Below are positions 54,083 through 62,521 of a DNA stretch of 64,000 nt, in pieces; the stretch's first letter is position 1; every line of letters begins with the position of its first letter. The notes beneath the pieces were generated by a model. The model did no database searches. It was not told the origin of the DNA and saw only the letters and a list, made by a program, of their open reading frames with translations. The DNA comes from an uncultured Marinobacter sp. (GTDB lineage: Bacteria; Pseudomonadota; Gammaproteobacteria; Pseudomonadales; Oleiphilaceae): contig NZ_CANLBK010000004.1 in assembly GCF_947488835.1 (NCBI RefSeq), positions 310,001-374,000 on the forward strand, read 5' to 3'. A program made the position numbers and the translations under genes.

Positions 54083-55525
54083 ATGGAAAAGCGAGAAGTT
54101 GACGTTGCCATTATCGGTGCAGGTACGGCGGGAATGGTTGCCTACAGTCGTGTTCGAAAGGTCACTGATAGCGTAGTGCTGATTGAAGGCGATCAATACG
54201 GCACTACCTGTGCGAGAGTGGGTTGTATGCCAAGCAAGCTCCTCCTTGCCGCTGCAGACAGCGCGTATCAAATGGCGCAGGCAGGTCAGTTCGGAGTGTC
54301 GGCAGGCAAAATTTCGGTGGATGGTAAACAGGTCATGGAGCGGGTGCGTTCAGAGCGCGACCGTTTTGTTGCTTCGGTTATCCGCACAGTGGAGGGGTTT
54401 CCTGAGGGACATAAGATTAAGGGTCATGCACGCTTCGCTGGGCCCAACCGTCTCATCGTCGATAACAAAATAGAAATTAGCGCACAGCGCATTATCATCG
54501 CGACCGGTTCCCGCCCGAATATCCCCGGTTTTCTGAAGGAAGCGAAAGATCGCCTGGTGGTTAACGATGATATTTTTGATTGGCAGGACTTGCCAGAGTC
54601 GGTGGTGGTGTTTGGCCCGGGGGTGATCGGGCTGGAGCTGGGTCAGGCACTCAGTCGCCTGAGGGTTCGGGTACGCATGTTCGGAGTAGGCGGTGCAGTA
54701 GGCCCGATCCAGGACGACAGTATTCGAGAGTATGCACTCAAACGCTTCAATGAAGAGTTTCCACTGGACCCGAATGGAGACGTTAAGCGGGTCGAGCGTG
54801 TGGACGGTGGAGTGGCTGTCACATTTGTTGATGGTGATGCCGGCGAAAAAACCGAAACCTTTGAGTATCTGCTTGCAGCCACGGGCCGTAGACCTAACGT
54901 CGATAGCCTCGACATACAAAATGCAGATATAGAACTGGATGATAAAGGTATGCCTTTGTTCGACGCGCACACGCTGCGCTGTGGCCAGAGTCACATCTTT
55001 ATTGCCGGCGATGCCAATAACAATCTGCCACTGCTGCACGAAGCCGCCGACGAAGGGCGTATTGCCGGCAACAACGCAGCGTCTTATCCGGAGGTAAGGG
55101 CCGGTAAGCGAAGCACACCCCTTGCAGTTGTGTTTACTGACCCTCAGATAGCGAGTGTGGGTTTGACGATCGATGAGGTGGATAAACAGTGCGGTGGCTG
55201 CTTCGCCGTAGGTGAAGTGTCTTTTGAAAACCAGGGCCGAAGCCGAGTGATTGGTAAAAACAGTGGCCTGCTTCGAGTGTATGCAGAGCATGGCAGCGGG
55301 CTGTTTATGGGAGCCGAGATGTTTGGCCCGGCGGCCGAGCACATAGCGCACCTTTTGGCCTGGTCGGCACAACGGCGGTTGACGGTGAGTGAAATGCTGG
55401 AAATGCCGTTTTACCACCCGGTGATTGAAGAGGGTGTGAGGACTGCATTGAGAGACCTCAACCGAAATCTCAATATTGGCCCGGCTCCAGAGGGCGACTG
55501 CACCGATTGCGGCCCTGGCGTTTAG
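54083..55525 (+). CDS. Dihydrolipoyl dehydrogenase-like flavoprotein
   Basis: A 480-residue pyridine-nucleotide disulfide oxidoreductase. FAD motif VAIIGAGTAGMVAYSRV; redox-active disulfide in GTTCARVGCMPSKLLL; NAD motif VVFGPGVIGLELGQALSRL; second FAD motif IFIAGDANNNLPL; C-terminal dimer interface with FYHPVIEEGVR supplying the catalytic His-Glu. It differs from standard Lpd (CVNVGC-IPSK) in CARVGC-MPSK, so a partner other than the usual dehydrogenase complexes is possible; no E1/E2 genes adjoin. A GGAG lies 9 bases before the ATG. The tail DCTDCGPGV has an extra Cys pair. Confidence 0.88.
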   Translation: MEKREVDVAIIGAGTAGMVAYSRVRKVTDSVVLIEGDQYGTTCARVGCMPSKLLLAAADSAYQMAQAGQFGVSAGKISVDGKQVMERVRSERDRFVASVIRTVEGFPEGHKIKGHARFAGPNRLIVDNKIEISAQRIIIATGSRPNIPGFLKEAKDRLVVNDDIFDWQDLPESVVVFGPGVIGLELGQALSRLRVRVRMFGVGGAVGPIQDDSIREYALKRFNEEFPLDPNGDVKRVERVDGGVAVTFVDGDAGEKTETFEYLLAATGRRPNVDSLDIQNADIELDDKGMPLFDAHTLRCGQSHIFIAGDANNNLPLLHEAADEGRIAGNNAASYPEVRAGKRSTPLAVVFTDPQIASVGLTIDEVDKQCGGCFAVGEVSFENQGRSRVIGKNSGLLRVYAEHGSGLFMGAEMFGPAAEHIAHLLAWSAQRRLTVSEMLEMPFYHPVIEEGVRTALRDLNRNLNIGPAPEGDCTDCGPGV

Positions 55526-55648
55526 GTTGTTGCTTTCTAAGATTAATTCCCGCTATGGCCGGTATACGATAACTTAACTTCACGGGCACCGGGAGCCTTG
55601 GTTATATTGGTTTCAGGTTCGAATTAACAGCTACGAAGGAGATGTACG

Positions 55649-56122
55649 ATGACTAAGAACTTTATTGGTCTGGATAAAGAGAAAACCGTAAAACTGTCCG
55701 ACTCTCTGAATGATCTGCTGTCCAACTACCAGATTTTTTACATGAACGTGCGCGGTTATCACTGGAACATCAAAGGCGAGAACTTCTTCGAGTTGCACGT
55801 GAAGTTTGAGGAGTTGTACGACGATCTGTTGCTTAAGATTGATGAGATTGCAGAGCGTGTTCTTACGCTGGGGCACCGTCCTTCCCACGCTTATAGCACC
55901 TATATTGAGCGGTCCGAAATCCCGGAGCAGAAAGACGTTGCCGATGGCAAAACTGCGATGAATAACATCGTCGACAGCTTTGCCAAGTTGATTGGCAAGC
56001 AGCGGGATTTGCTGAATCTTGCGGGCGATGCTCAAGATGAAGGCACAGTGGCACTGATGAGCGATTACATATCCCAGCAGGAAAAAACGGTCTGGATGTA
56101 TCGCAGTTACCTGGGGCACTAA
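55649..56122 (+). CDS. dps: DNA-binding ferritin-like protein Dps
   Basis: A 157-residue Dps-type protein that stores iron in a 12-mer and protects DNA from oxidative damage. The intersubunit ferroxidase site is visible in YHWNIKGENFFELHVKFEELYDDLLLKIDEIAERV (key residues His, Asp and Glu, quoted here as YHWNIKG and KFEELYDDL). AAGGAG precedes the ATG by 8 bases. A terminator hairpin follows at 56141-56165. Alone in its unit. Confidence 0.93.
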   Translation: MTKNFIGLDKEKTVKLSDSLNDLLSNYQIFYMNVRGYHWNIKGENFFELHVKFEELYDDLLLKIDEIAERVLTLGHRPSHAYSTYIERSEIPEQKDVADGKTAMNNIVDSFAKLIGKQRDLLNLAGDAQDEGTVALMSDYISQQEKTVWMYRSYLGH

Positions 56123-56140
56123 GCTCAGGAAGCATTTACG

Positions 56141-56165
56141 AGGCGGCCAATCGGCCGCCTTTTTT
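56141..56165. terminator. Intrinsic terminator after dps
   Basis: An 8-bp perfect stem (AGGCGGCC / GGCCGCCT) with a 4-base loop, followed by five T on the top strand; it ends the dps transcript. For the opposing flavin reductase gene (56203) it would lie 38 bases past the stop, but without a strong U-run on that strand. Confidence 0.92.
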
Positions 56166-56202
56166 ATGTCTGAATATTTTATAACCGCCTACAGGGCGTG
56201 CA

Positions 56203-57327
56203 TCACGAATTTGCAGCCAGGGCGGGTACCTCCTGATGCAGGAACCACTTTTCAGTCACTACCCTGCGCGTAAACCAGTGAGATCGCATCAAGGTGCCTG
56301 CAAGTGGCATTTTGATCCAGTCCGGCACCTGAAAACCCTCTTCTGTAACAGATCCGCGGTGGCCAAAGCGCGCTGCTATTGCGTCGCCATAGGCCTGCAA
56401 GGAGGTGACGGAGAAGTCCTGTGCATCCCGGATGACGTCAGCTGCCAGTAATGCGGATTCAATCGCTGGGCGAATCCCTTCGCCACTTTGGGTATAGGCA
56501 AGCCCGGCGGCATCGCCAATAAGCAGCAGGCCATCGTTTACCAGCGCTCGTGCGGCATGATCATAGAGCAAATACGCATGACCCTTGAAGCGCCCGGGCA
56601 GGTCGGATGGAATCCTGCCTGCTGCTTTCATACTCTCTACAAAATCCTGTAGATGCTCCGTCAGTTTGTGGTTGTCTTCGCGGCCCAGGCCAATGTTCAG
56701 GAAATTGCCTTTGCGAAATACCCAAGCGTATCCTTTGAGGTCTTTGCAGAACCAGAGCTCGGGTGTGTCTCCTCGGGCTTTGCAGATTTTGGCCTGCTCC
56801 GGGGTCATTTCGAATTCGATTTCCTTGGCGGCCACGACGGTTTCATGGCCTCCCGGGCCATCGCCAATCAGTTTCGCAACCGGGCAGAAGTGCCCGCCGG
56901 CACCCACCAGCAATGGGGCGCTGAAAGTGTTGTTGATCAGCCAGCGATCATCCTTTCGAACAATGCTTTTTACGGGTGTGCCAAGCTGTTTAGGCACGTT
57001 GGTTCTCGCCAAAAGGTAATCGTCAAACTCACAGCGGCGGATACCATAGCTGATGGTACTGCCATGATCGTTTTCCACTGCAGGCTGCCCCATCATCCCA
57101 ATTCGGAAGCGGCGTATAGGTTGAAGCGTTCGAGCATTTCCATAGTCAGTCAAATCAATGTCGAGGGCTTCAATAACGGCGGGGGTTACCCAGCCAGCGC
57201 AGGTTTTGTCCCGAGGGAAATCCTGCTTATCAACCAGCAGAATACGCTTGCCACTATTTTCCAGAGCTTTGGCCAGAGTCGACCCCGCGGGGCCGGCACC
57301 AACTATAATCAGGTCATATGTTTCCAT
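56203..57327 (-). CDS. FAD-dependent oxidoreductase (geranylgeranyl reductase-like)
   Basis: A 374-residue flavoprotein. FAD motif LIIVGAGPAGSTLAKALENSGKRILLVDKQDFPR (quoted in part: VGAGPAGSTLAKAL), then DKTCAGWVTP, and the second FAD region GLLLIGDAAGLAYTQSGEGI, typical of the geranylgeranyl reductase / digeranylgeranyl phospholipid reductase family, which reduces isoprenoid or other lipid double bonds. The ATG at 57327 has GAGG 9 bases before it and lies 11 bases after the stop of the methyltransferase gene upstream; a TTG at 57342 is possible. The pairing suggests joint modification of a membrane-lipid acyl chain. Confidence 0.78.
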   Translation of the reverse strand: METYDLIIVGAGPAGSTLAKALENSGKRILLVDKQDFPRDKTCAGWVTPAVIEALDIDLTDYGNARTLQPIRRFRIGMMGQPAVENDHGSTISYGIRRCEFDDYLLARTNVPKQLGTPVKSIVRKDDRWLINNTFSAPLLVGAGGHFCPVAKLIGDGPGGHETVVAAKEIEFEMTPEQAKICKARGDTPELWFCKDLKGYAWVFRKGNFLNIGLGREDNHKLTEHLQDFVESMKAAGRIPSDLPGRFKGHAYLLYDHAARALVNDGLLLIGDAAGLAYTQSGEGIRPAIESALLAADVIRDAQDFSVTSLQAYGDAIAARFGHRGSVTEEGFQVPDWIKMPLAGTLMRSHWFTRRVVTEKWFLHQEVPALAANS

Positions 57328-57338
57328 AGCCGGTAACC

Positions 57339-58676
57339 TCAAACGTTTTCGGGGGCAGCGGGGAAGTGGTACAAGTCCTGTCGGGTTGCTGGCAGTTGGT
57401 GGTTGTCGCCGTGGGTGAACACAACCTGGAAAAGCTGCAGCGAACCGGCCCGGAAGGCAGCAATGGATCCGGCCAGATACATTCGCCAGGCTCGGGTAAA
57501 GTGCTCGTCGTACATATCAGAGATGCCCGCTTCTGCCGCATTAAAGCGTTCCAGCCAGGCACTTAGGGTGTGGGCATAGTGGAGGCGGAGGTTTTCTACA
57601 TCGAGCACGGAAAAACTGCTGTGTTCACACAGCGTCATGATTTCACCAATGCTGGGGGGGTAGGCCCCAGGGAAAATACGCTTTTCAATCCAGGCGTTCA
57701 TCAGCATGGGCGTGTTCCGGCCAATACTGTGAAGCAACGCCATACCGTTGGGGCTGAGTGAGCGTTTTATCAGCTCAGATAACTCGAGGTAGTTCTCCTT
57801 GCCTACATGTTCCAGCATGCCCACCGAAACGAACGCATCGTATTGTCCTTGGATGTTTCTGTAGTCGTCTTCGATGTACTCAATCTGGTTTTCCAAACCT
57901 TGCTGGCGCGCTTGTTCGCGCGCGTAGGCAATCTGCTCTCTGGAAATGTTGTAGGCGTGAACGGTTACCCCATAGTTCCGAGCCATGTAGCGCGCAAGCC
58001 CGCCCCAGCCACAGCCGGCCTCAACCACAGTCATGCCAGGCTTGAGCCTGAGCTTTCTGCATACATGTTCCATCTTTGCCAGCTGTGCCTGCTCTAAACT
58101 CAGCTCGGGCCGCTCGTAGTAGGCGCAGGTGTACTGCATTTCAGCCTGATCCAGCCAAAGCCGATAGAAGTCGTTGCCCAGATCATAGTGATGGTGAATA
58201 TTGTCACGAGCTTCCATCAGGCCGGTTGAGCGGGGAGCGTGGTTTCGCCATAAGGCTTCAAGCCATCGAGGCCATTTTTGCCGGGCTTGATGGATAGACT
58301 GGTAGATCGCGACCATGAGTTCCGGCAGATCGCCCTCAACATCCAGGCGCCCGGCGCTGTACAGGTCTCCAAAAGCCAGGTTTGGATTGGTAACCAAGGC
58401 ATAGAGTGCCTTTGGGTCTGAAAGCGTTATGGTAAACCGGGCCGGTTGCTCCGGCGGTTCAATCACATCGCTGTTCCATAGCTGGAAGCGGACCGGGGGA
58501 GACCCAGCCATGCGCAACAGCTTGGCTATCAGCCAGCGCTCGTGGGTGTGGGGTGCGCGCTCTACGTGAGTATCCTGTAAAGGAAGGTTCAGGACATGAC
58601 GCTGATTGGCGTGTTCATTTAGCCCAGTGGATAGAGCATTGCGTTTGATGCTCTTTGGGACGCTGTTCTGGTTCAC
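57339..58676 (-). CDS. cfa: Cyclopropane-fatty-acyl-phospholipid synthase family methyltransferase
   Basis: A 445-residue SAM-dependent enzyme that acts on unsaturated acyl chains of phospholipids. The SAM site is TVVEAGCGWGGLARYMARNY, and family motifs include DNIHHHYDLGNDFYRLWLD, YTCAYYERPELSLEQAQ and FVSVGMLEHVGKENY. The C-terminal half ends with RMYLAGSIAAFRAGSLQLFQVVF. Slightly longer than E. coli Cfa (382 residues) with an N-terminal extension. GTG start with a GGAAG site 7 bases upstream. The next gene, encoding a flavin reductase, follows at 11 bases, so the product may be something other than a plain cyclopropane. Confidence 0.88.
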   Translation of the reverse strand: MNQNSVPKSIKRNALSTGLNEHANQRHVLNLPLQDTHVERAPHTHERWLIAKLLRMAGSPPVRFQLWNSDVIEPPEQPARFTITLSDPKALYALVTNPNLAFGDLYSAGRLDVEGDLPELMVAIYQSIHQARQKWPRWLEALWRNHAPRSTGLMEARDNIHHHYDLGNDFYRLWLDQAEMQYTCAYYERPELSLEQAQLAKMEHVCRKLRLKPGMTVVEAGCGWGGLARYMARNYGVTVHAYNISREQIAYAREQARQQGLENQIEYIEDDYRNIQGQYDAFVSVGMLEHVGKENYLELSELIKRSLSPNGMALLHSIGRNTPMLMNAWIEKRIFPGAYPPSIGEIMTLCEHSSFSVLDVENLRLHYAHTLSAWLERFNAAEAGISDMYDEHFTRAWRMYLAGSIAAFRAGSLQLFQVVFTHGDNHQLPATRQDLYHFPAAPENV

Positions 58677-58823
58677 GGACTCTTCCTCTTTACCTTAACA
58701 TTGCTGTTCAGGCCGGCGGCTCGCCGCCAAGGCTAATCCCGAATACTCATCTGAGAATGTTTGATCGTTTGTTCAGTATAGAAAATGTTTTGCGTTTGTC
58801 AGGTCGGTGCGGGGAGAAGGATA

Positions 58824-58849
58824 GCAGCCGGGTCGGGCGACCCGGCTGC
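58824..58849 (-). terminator. Palindromic hairpin after the TRAP operon
   Basis: A 12-bp perfect palindromic stem (GCAGCCGGGTCG at 58824-58835 and its complement at 58838-58849) with a 2-base centre lies 8 bases past the dctM stop. The strong stem suggests a terminator or 3' barrier for the leftward operon; the U-run is poor. Confidence 0.6.
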
Positions 58850-58857
58850 AAGAGGGA

Positions 58858-60153
58858 TTAGTAAGACGAGCTCATACCAAACCACTCCGGGAATACCACG
58901 ATCATCGCCAATACCAGCACCTGCAGCAGGATGAATGGCAATACCCCTTTGTAGATGTCGACGGTTCGCACTTCTGGCGGTGCAACCCCTTTGAGATAGA
59001 ACAGTGAGAATCCGAAAGGCGGGGTGAGGAAGCTGGTTTGCAGGTTCATGGCAATGAGGATAGCGAACCAGAGCATGTTGATGCCCAAGGCTTCCGCCAC
59101 CGGTGCCAGAATAGGCACGATGATGAAGGAGATTTCCACAAAGTCGATGAAGAAGCCCAGAATCATAATCACCAGCATGGCGAGGATGATAAAGCCCCAC
59201 TTCTCGCCCGGAAGCGCCAGCATCCATTCTTCCAGAAGGTAATCGCCGCCAGTGTAACTGAACACCATGGAGAAGGCCGTTGCACCGATCAGGATGGCGA
59301 ACACCATGGCGGTTACCTTAACTGTATCTTTCGAGGCGTCCCACACCATCTGGAATGAGAACTGGCGATAAATGATGGCCAGAATGATGGCGCCAACGCC
59401 ACCCAATGCGGAGGATTCTGTGGGTGTTGCGATACCGGTAAAGATTGAGCCAAGCACGATAACAATCAATGCCAGCGGCGGTATGATCGCCAGTAGGGCG
59501 TTCATGATTTCCTTTTTACGGGACACGCTGTCGTCTTTGGGCATGGCCGGGGCAGTCTCCGGCTTGAAGCGGGTCATGACCAGGATATAGACAATGTAGA
59601 GGCCGATAAGAACGACGCCCGGCCCGACGGCAGCCTTGAACAGATCGCCTACTGGAAGCCCAAGCACATCGCCCAGGATGATCAGAATGATCGATGGGGG
59701 AACTATTTGCCCCAAGGTTCCAGCCGCACAAATAGTACCGGTTGCCAGGCGCTTGTCATACTTGTGGGCGAGCATGACAGGCAGAGAGATCAAACCCATG
59801 GCAACCACACTGGCCCCCACAACACCGGTGGAGGCTGCAAGCAGAGCGCCCACTAGAATGGTCGATATGGCCAAACCGCCAGGCAGGCCACCAAACAAAC
59901 GGCCCATGGACGTTAACAACTGCTCTGCCAGGCGTGTGCGCTGCAGAACAACACCCATAAAGATAAACAGGGGCACGGCCATCAACACCGTGTTGTGCAT
60001 AACGCTCATGATGCGATAGGGCATGAAGGCGAATAACTCCATGCCTTCTGCAAACACGCCAAAGAACAATGCAACGCCGCCAAATGTAAACGCAACAGGG
60101 AAGCCCAGCATCAGCATGAACAGGGCGACGAGGAACATAATCATACCGATCAT
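58858..60153 (-). CDS. dctM: TRAP transporter large permease DctM
   Basis: A 431-residue membrane protein with about 12 helices, the large subunit of a TRAP transporter driven by Na+ gradients. Typical segments: FPVAFTFGGVALFFGVF, MAVPLFIFMGVVLQRT, ASTGVVGASVVAMGLISLPVML, and GTLGQIVPPSIILIILGDVLGLPVGDLF. The start overlaps the dctQ stop as ATGA (60150-60153). It works with the small DctQ subunit and the binding protein encoded upstream. Confidence 0.93.
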   Translation of the reverse strand: MIGMIMFLVALFMLMLGFPVAFTFGGVALFFGVFAEGMELFAFMPYRIMSVMHNTVLMAVPLFIFMGVVLQRTRLAEQLLTSMGRLFGGLPGGLAISTILVGALLAASTGVVGASVVAMGLISLPVMLAHKYDKRLATGTICAAGTLGQIVPPSIILIILGDVLGLPVGDLFKAAVGPGVVLIGLYIVYILVMTRFKPETAPAMPKDDSVSRKKEIMNALLAIIPPLALIVIVLGSIFTGIATPTESSALGGVGAIILAIIYRQFSFQMVWDASKDTVKVTAMVFAILIGATAFSMVFSYTGGDYLLEEWMLALPGEKWGFIILAMLVIMILGFFIDFVEISFIIVPILAPVAEALGINMLWFAILIAMNLQTSFLTPPFGFSLFYLKGVAPPEVRTVDIYKGVLPFILLQVLVLAMIVVFPEWFGMSSSY

Positions 60154-60695
60154 GCGAGGCCACCTCCGCTGTTCTCAACATCGTACTGTTTGTCGCCTGC
60201 CATCACGCGCAGGGCAAAAGTGGCCATATTAAGGCCGGCAATAGCGATAAAAAACGCCGAGAGCGGGATCACAGATTTGATGATCCACCGGTGCGGCAAT
60301 CCCCCCGGATCGCCACTGCCTTCGCCCATGGCGTAGGCGTCCAGCGCAAAATCATAACCGTAAATGCCTATCAGCCATGCGAATGGTACAACGAACAGAA
60401 GGGCGCCTATCAGGTTCACCCAGGCTTTGGCCTTGCCACTCCAGCGTGTGTAAAACACGTCAACTCTTACGTGGCCGTCAGTGCGCAGTGCGTAGGGGAT
60501 ACCGAGCAGAAATACCACTGAGTAAAGGTGCCATTCCATTTCTTGCATGCCGATGGATACTTCATTGAACGCGTATCGAGCGACAACATCGTAAAACACG
60601 TTGCCCGTCATCAGCAGCATTGCGACGCAGGCAATCCAGCCGCAAAAAATGGACACACGGGCAAGGCCCTCATCCAGCTTTATAATCCACTGCAT
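60150..60695 (-). CDS. dctQ: TRAP transporter small permease DctQ
   Basis: A 181-residue membrane protein with four helices (about 15-33, 55-73, 94-112 and 140-160), the small TRAP subunit. It opens WIIKLDEGLARVSIFCGWIACVAMLLMTG, contains EMEWHLYSVVFLLGIPYALR (conserved DctQ motif) and DVFYTRWSGKAKAWV. It overlaps dctM by 4 bases and begins 99 bases after the dctP stop, with a hairpin in between. Confidence 0.9.
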   Translation of the reverse strand: MQWIIKLDEGLARVSIFCGWIACVAMLLMTGNVFYDVVARYAFNEVSIGMQEMEWHLYSVVFLLGIPYALRTDGHVRVDVFYTRWSGKAKAWVNLIGALLFVVPFAWLIGIYGYDFALDAYAMGEGSGDPGGLPHRWIIKSVIPLSAFFIAIAGLNMATFALRVMAGDKQYDVENSGGGLA

Positions 60696-60746
60696 TCACT
60701 ATCCTCCGCCTGGGGGTGGCGCTTTTGCTGTTGCCATAAACAATAA

Positions 60747-60777
60747 AGCCGGGATCACCTTCAGAGCGATCCCGGCT
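60747..60777 (-). terminator. Intraoperonic hairpin between dctP and dctQ
   Basis: Arms AGCCGGGATC (60747-60756) and GATCCCGGCT (60768-60777) form a 10-bp stem with an 11-base loop, 17 bases past the dctP stop, then TTTATTG on the leftward strand. It may attenuate transcription into dctQM, so the binding protein is made in excess. Confidence 0.68.
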
Positions 60778-60794
60778 CCTCTTCAGACGCTATC

Positions 60795-61871
60795 TTACTT
60801 CACTGTGCCCATAGTATTCAGGTAGGCGCGTTCAGAAATATCGGTATAAGCGCGGCTCTGTTCCAAATAGTCCTGCTGGGATTTTACAATCCTGGCTGCC
60901 TGCTCGTTGCTTTCAGACGCTTCTTTCAGGAGCTTCTTGTTGGCATCGTACATAGCCTGGAAAATGTCCTGCGGGAACTGTTTGATCTGCACGTTCGGGT
61001 AGTCTTTCTTGATGTTGGCCCAGGCTTCCGCGTTGGCGTGCTGAGAAAGCACCAGCATGTCGTAGGACGCGGTGCGCATGGCAACACGCAGTATTTCCTT
61101 CAGATCAGCCGGCAGCTTTTCCCAAACCTTCTTGTTGATCAGGAACTGCAGCTCGGTGGAGGGCTCGTGCCAGCCGGTGTAGTAGTAATCGGCAATCTGC
61201 TGGAAGCCGAGGCGCAAATCCAGAGCTGGGCCTACCCACTCAACCGCATCAATGGTGTTGCGCTCAAGCGCGGTGTACAGCTCGCCCGGTGCGATGTTGG
61301 TAGGGTTAACGCCCACTTCGGCAAAAACTTCGCCCGCGAAGCCCGGGATGCGCATTTTCAGACCTTTCAGGTCATCCAGTGATTTGATCTCTTCGCGAAA
61401 CCAGCCTCCCATTTGAACGCCGGTGTTACCGCCGGGGAAGGAGAGCATGTTGTGAGGTGAATACACTTCCTGCATAAGCTCCATGCCACCGCCATGATAA
61501 AACCAGGCGTACTGTTCCATGGCATTCATGCCAAAGGGCATGCTGGTGAAGAACAGGGTCTCGGGAACCTTGCCTTTCCAGTAGTAGGAGGCGGAGTGGC
61601 CCATGTCGTACTGGCCAGCTTTCACCATGTCAAACACGCCTAGAGGTGCCTTGTGCTTGTTGGCAGAATCAATGCGGATTTTCAGGCGCCCGTTTGACAT
61701 GGTCTCTACGGACTTGGCAAAGTTCTTGGTAGTGTCACCAAAAATCGGGAAGTTAGGGCCCCAGGTTTCTGCCATTTTCAAGGTGAAAGTGTCTTGGGCA
61801 AATGCTTGTGCTGAGGTGAACGTAGCAGCTACGGCGAGTACGGCTGCCGATAGAACAGAACGAATCTTCAT
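60795..61871 (-). CDS. dctP: TRAP transporter substrate-binding protein (TakP-like)
   Basis: A 358-residue periplasmic binding protein. Signal peptide ends SAQAFAQD. The mature sequence contains MAETWGPNFPIFGDT, SANKHKAPLGVFDMVKAGQYDMGH, YYWKGKVPETLFFTSMPFGMNAMEQYAW, and LKMRIPGFAGEVF with GPALDLRLGF, a pattern closest in my judgement to TakP-type alpha-keto acid-binding proteins (Gly-rich segment NTGVQMGGWF included). Ligand could be pyruvate, another alpha-keto acid or mannonate; not certain. It is the first gene of the dctPQM operon. Confidence 0.9.
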   Translation of the reverse strand: MKIRSVLSAAVLAVAATFTSAQAFAQDTFTLKMAETWGPNFPIFGDTTKNFAKSVETMSNGRLKIRIDSANKHKAPLGVFDMVKAGQYDMGHSASYYWKGKVPETLFFTSMPFGMNAMEQYAWFYHGGGMELMQEVYSPHNMLSFPGGNTGVQMGGWFREEIKSLDDLKGLKMRIPGFAGEVFAEVGVNPTNIAPGELYTALERNTIDAVEWVGPALDLRLGFQQIADYYYTGWHEPSTELQFLINKKVWEKLPADLKEILRVAMRTASYDMLVLSQHANAEAWANIKKDYPNVQIKQFPQDIFQAMYDANKKLLKEASESNEQAARIVKSQQDYLEQSRAYTDISERAYLNTMGTVK

Positions 61872-62010
61872 TGCTCTTGTGTCCTTTTGTCATTGTTATG
61901 GATCGAGCCGGACCTTCTTTGGGGAGGCCTTTCAACTAGTTTACATTATCAAGTAACTCACCACAGTAAAATGAAAAACAAACCCGGTACGACATAGGTC
62001 GTAGGGCGGC

Positions 62011-62469
62011 TCAAAGGTCGGCCATTCGCCCGATCTGGCTGGAAAGCTGCATGGCTTCGTGTTGCTCAAGGGCGAGAAGGTCTTCAAGCAGTGTTTTCGC
62101 GCCTTCGATTTCCGCCTTGCCAATGAGTGTTTTGTACAGTTCCATAACCTCATCATGGAAGGCAAAGACTTCTCGGGCTATGTCATCAAAGCTCATGGTG
62201 GTGAGCCGGGGGTCGCAGGCCACGCCAGGGGTAAACGGTGTGTGCTTCTGATAATCATAAAGGCGCGTTTGCAGTACGTTGGGGTCGGCCTGCTTTTCGA
62301 ATTCTACAACCGCATTTGCCAGCCGGGTTTCATGGCTGGCAACGTAATCCATCAGCGCACTTGCGCGCTCATTGCTATGCTTTTCTGCTGCATCTTGCAG
62401 GCACTTTGCCAAGTGATCGTGCAGTTGGCGAGTCCAGTCAATCAGGTCTTCAAAAGTTTTTATTTCCAT
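62011..62469 (-). CDS. Ferritin-like helical-bundle hypothetical protein
   Basis: A 152-residue, mostly helical cytosolic protein with no signal peptide. It begins MEIKTFEDLIDWTRQLHDHLAKCLQD and has several His/Glu residues spaced as in four-helix ferritin-like bundles (SHETRLANAVVEFE, EVFAFHDEVMELYK, ALEQHEAMQLSSQIGRM). E-x-x-H at the C-terminal helix (LEQHEA) is suggestive of a di-iron or metal site. I do not recognise the family for certain; rubrerythrin-like domains and regulatory helical proteins are alternatives. It lies alone between the TRAP operon and an acyltransferase gene. Confidence 0.5.
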   Translation of the reverse strand: MEIKTFEDLIDWTRQLHDHLAKCLQDAAEKHSNERASALMDYVASHETRLANAVVEFEKQADPNVLQTRLYDYQKHTPFTPGVACDPRLTTMSFDDIAREVFAFHDEVMELYKTLIGKAEIEGAKTLLEDLLALEQHEAMQLSSQIGRMADL

Positions 62470-62521
62470 GGTCGAACTCCGTTAATCGGGTGTTTGCTCA
62501 AGCCAGTGATCACAGATTAGC

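Noticed and set aside
54350..55417. Open frame of 355 codons on the - strand opposite the dihydrolipoyl dehydrogenase-like gene
   Set aside because: Antisense of a strongly supported coding region, with no family motif and no start signal.
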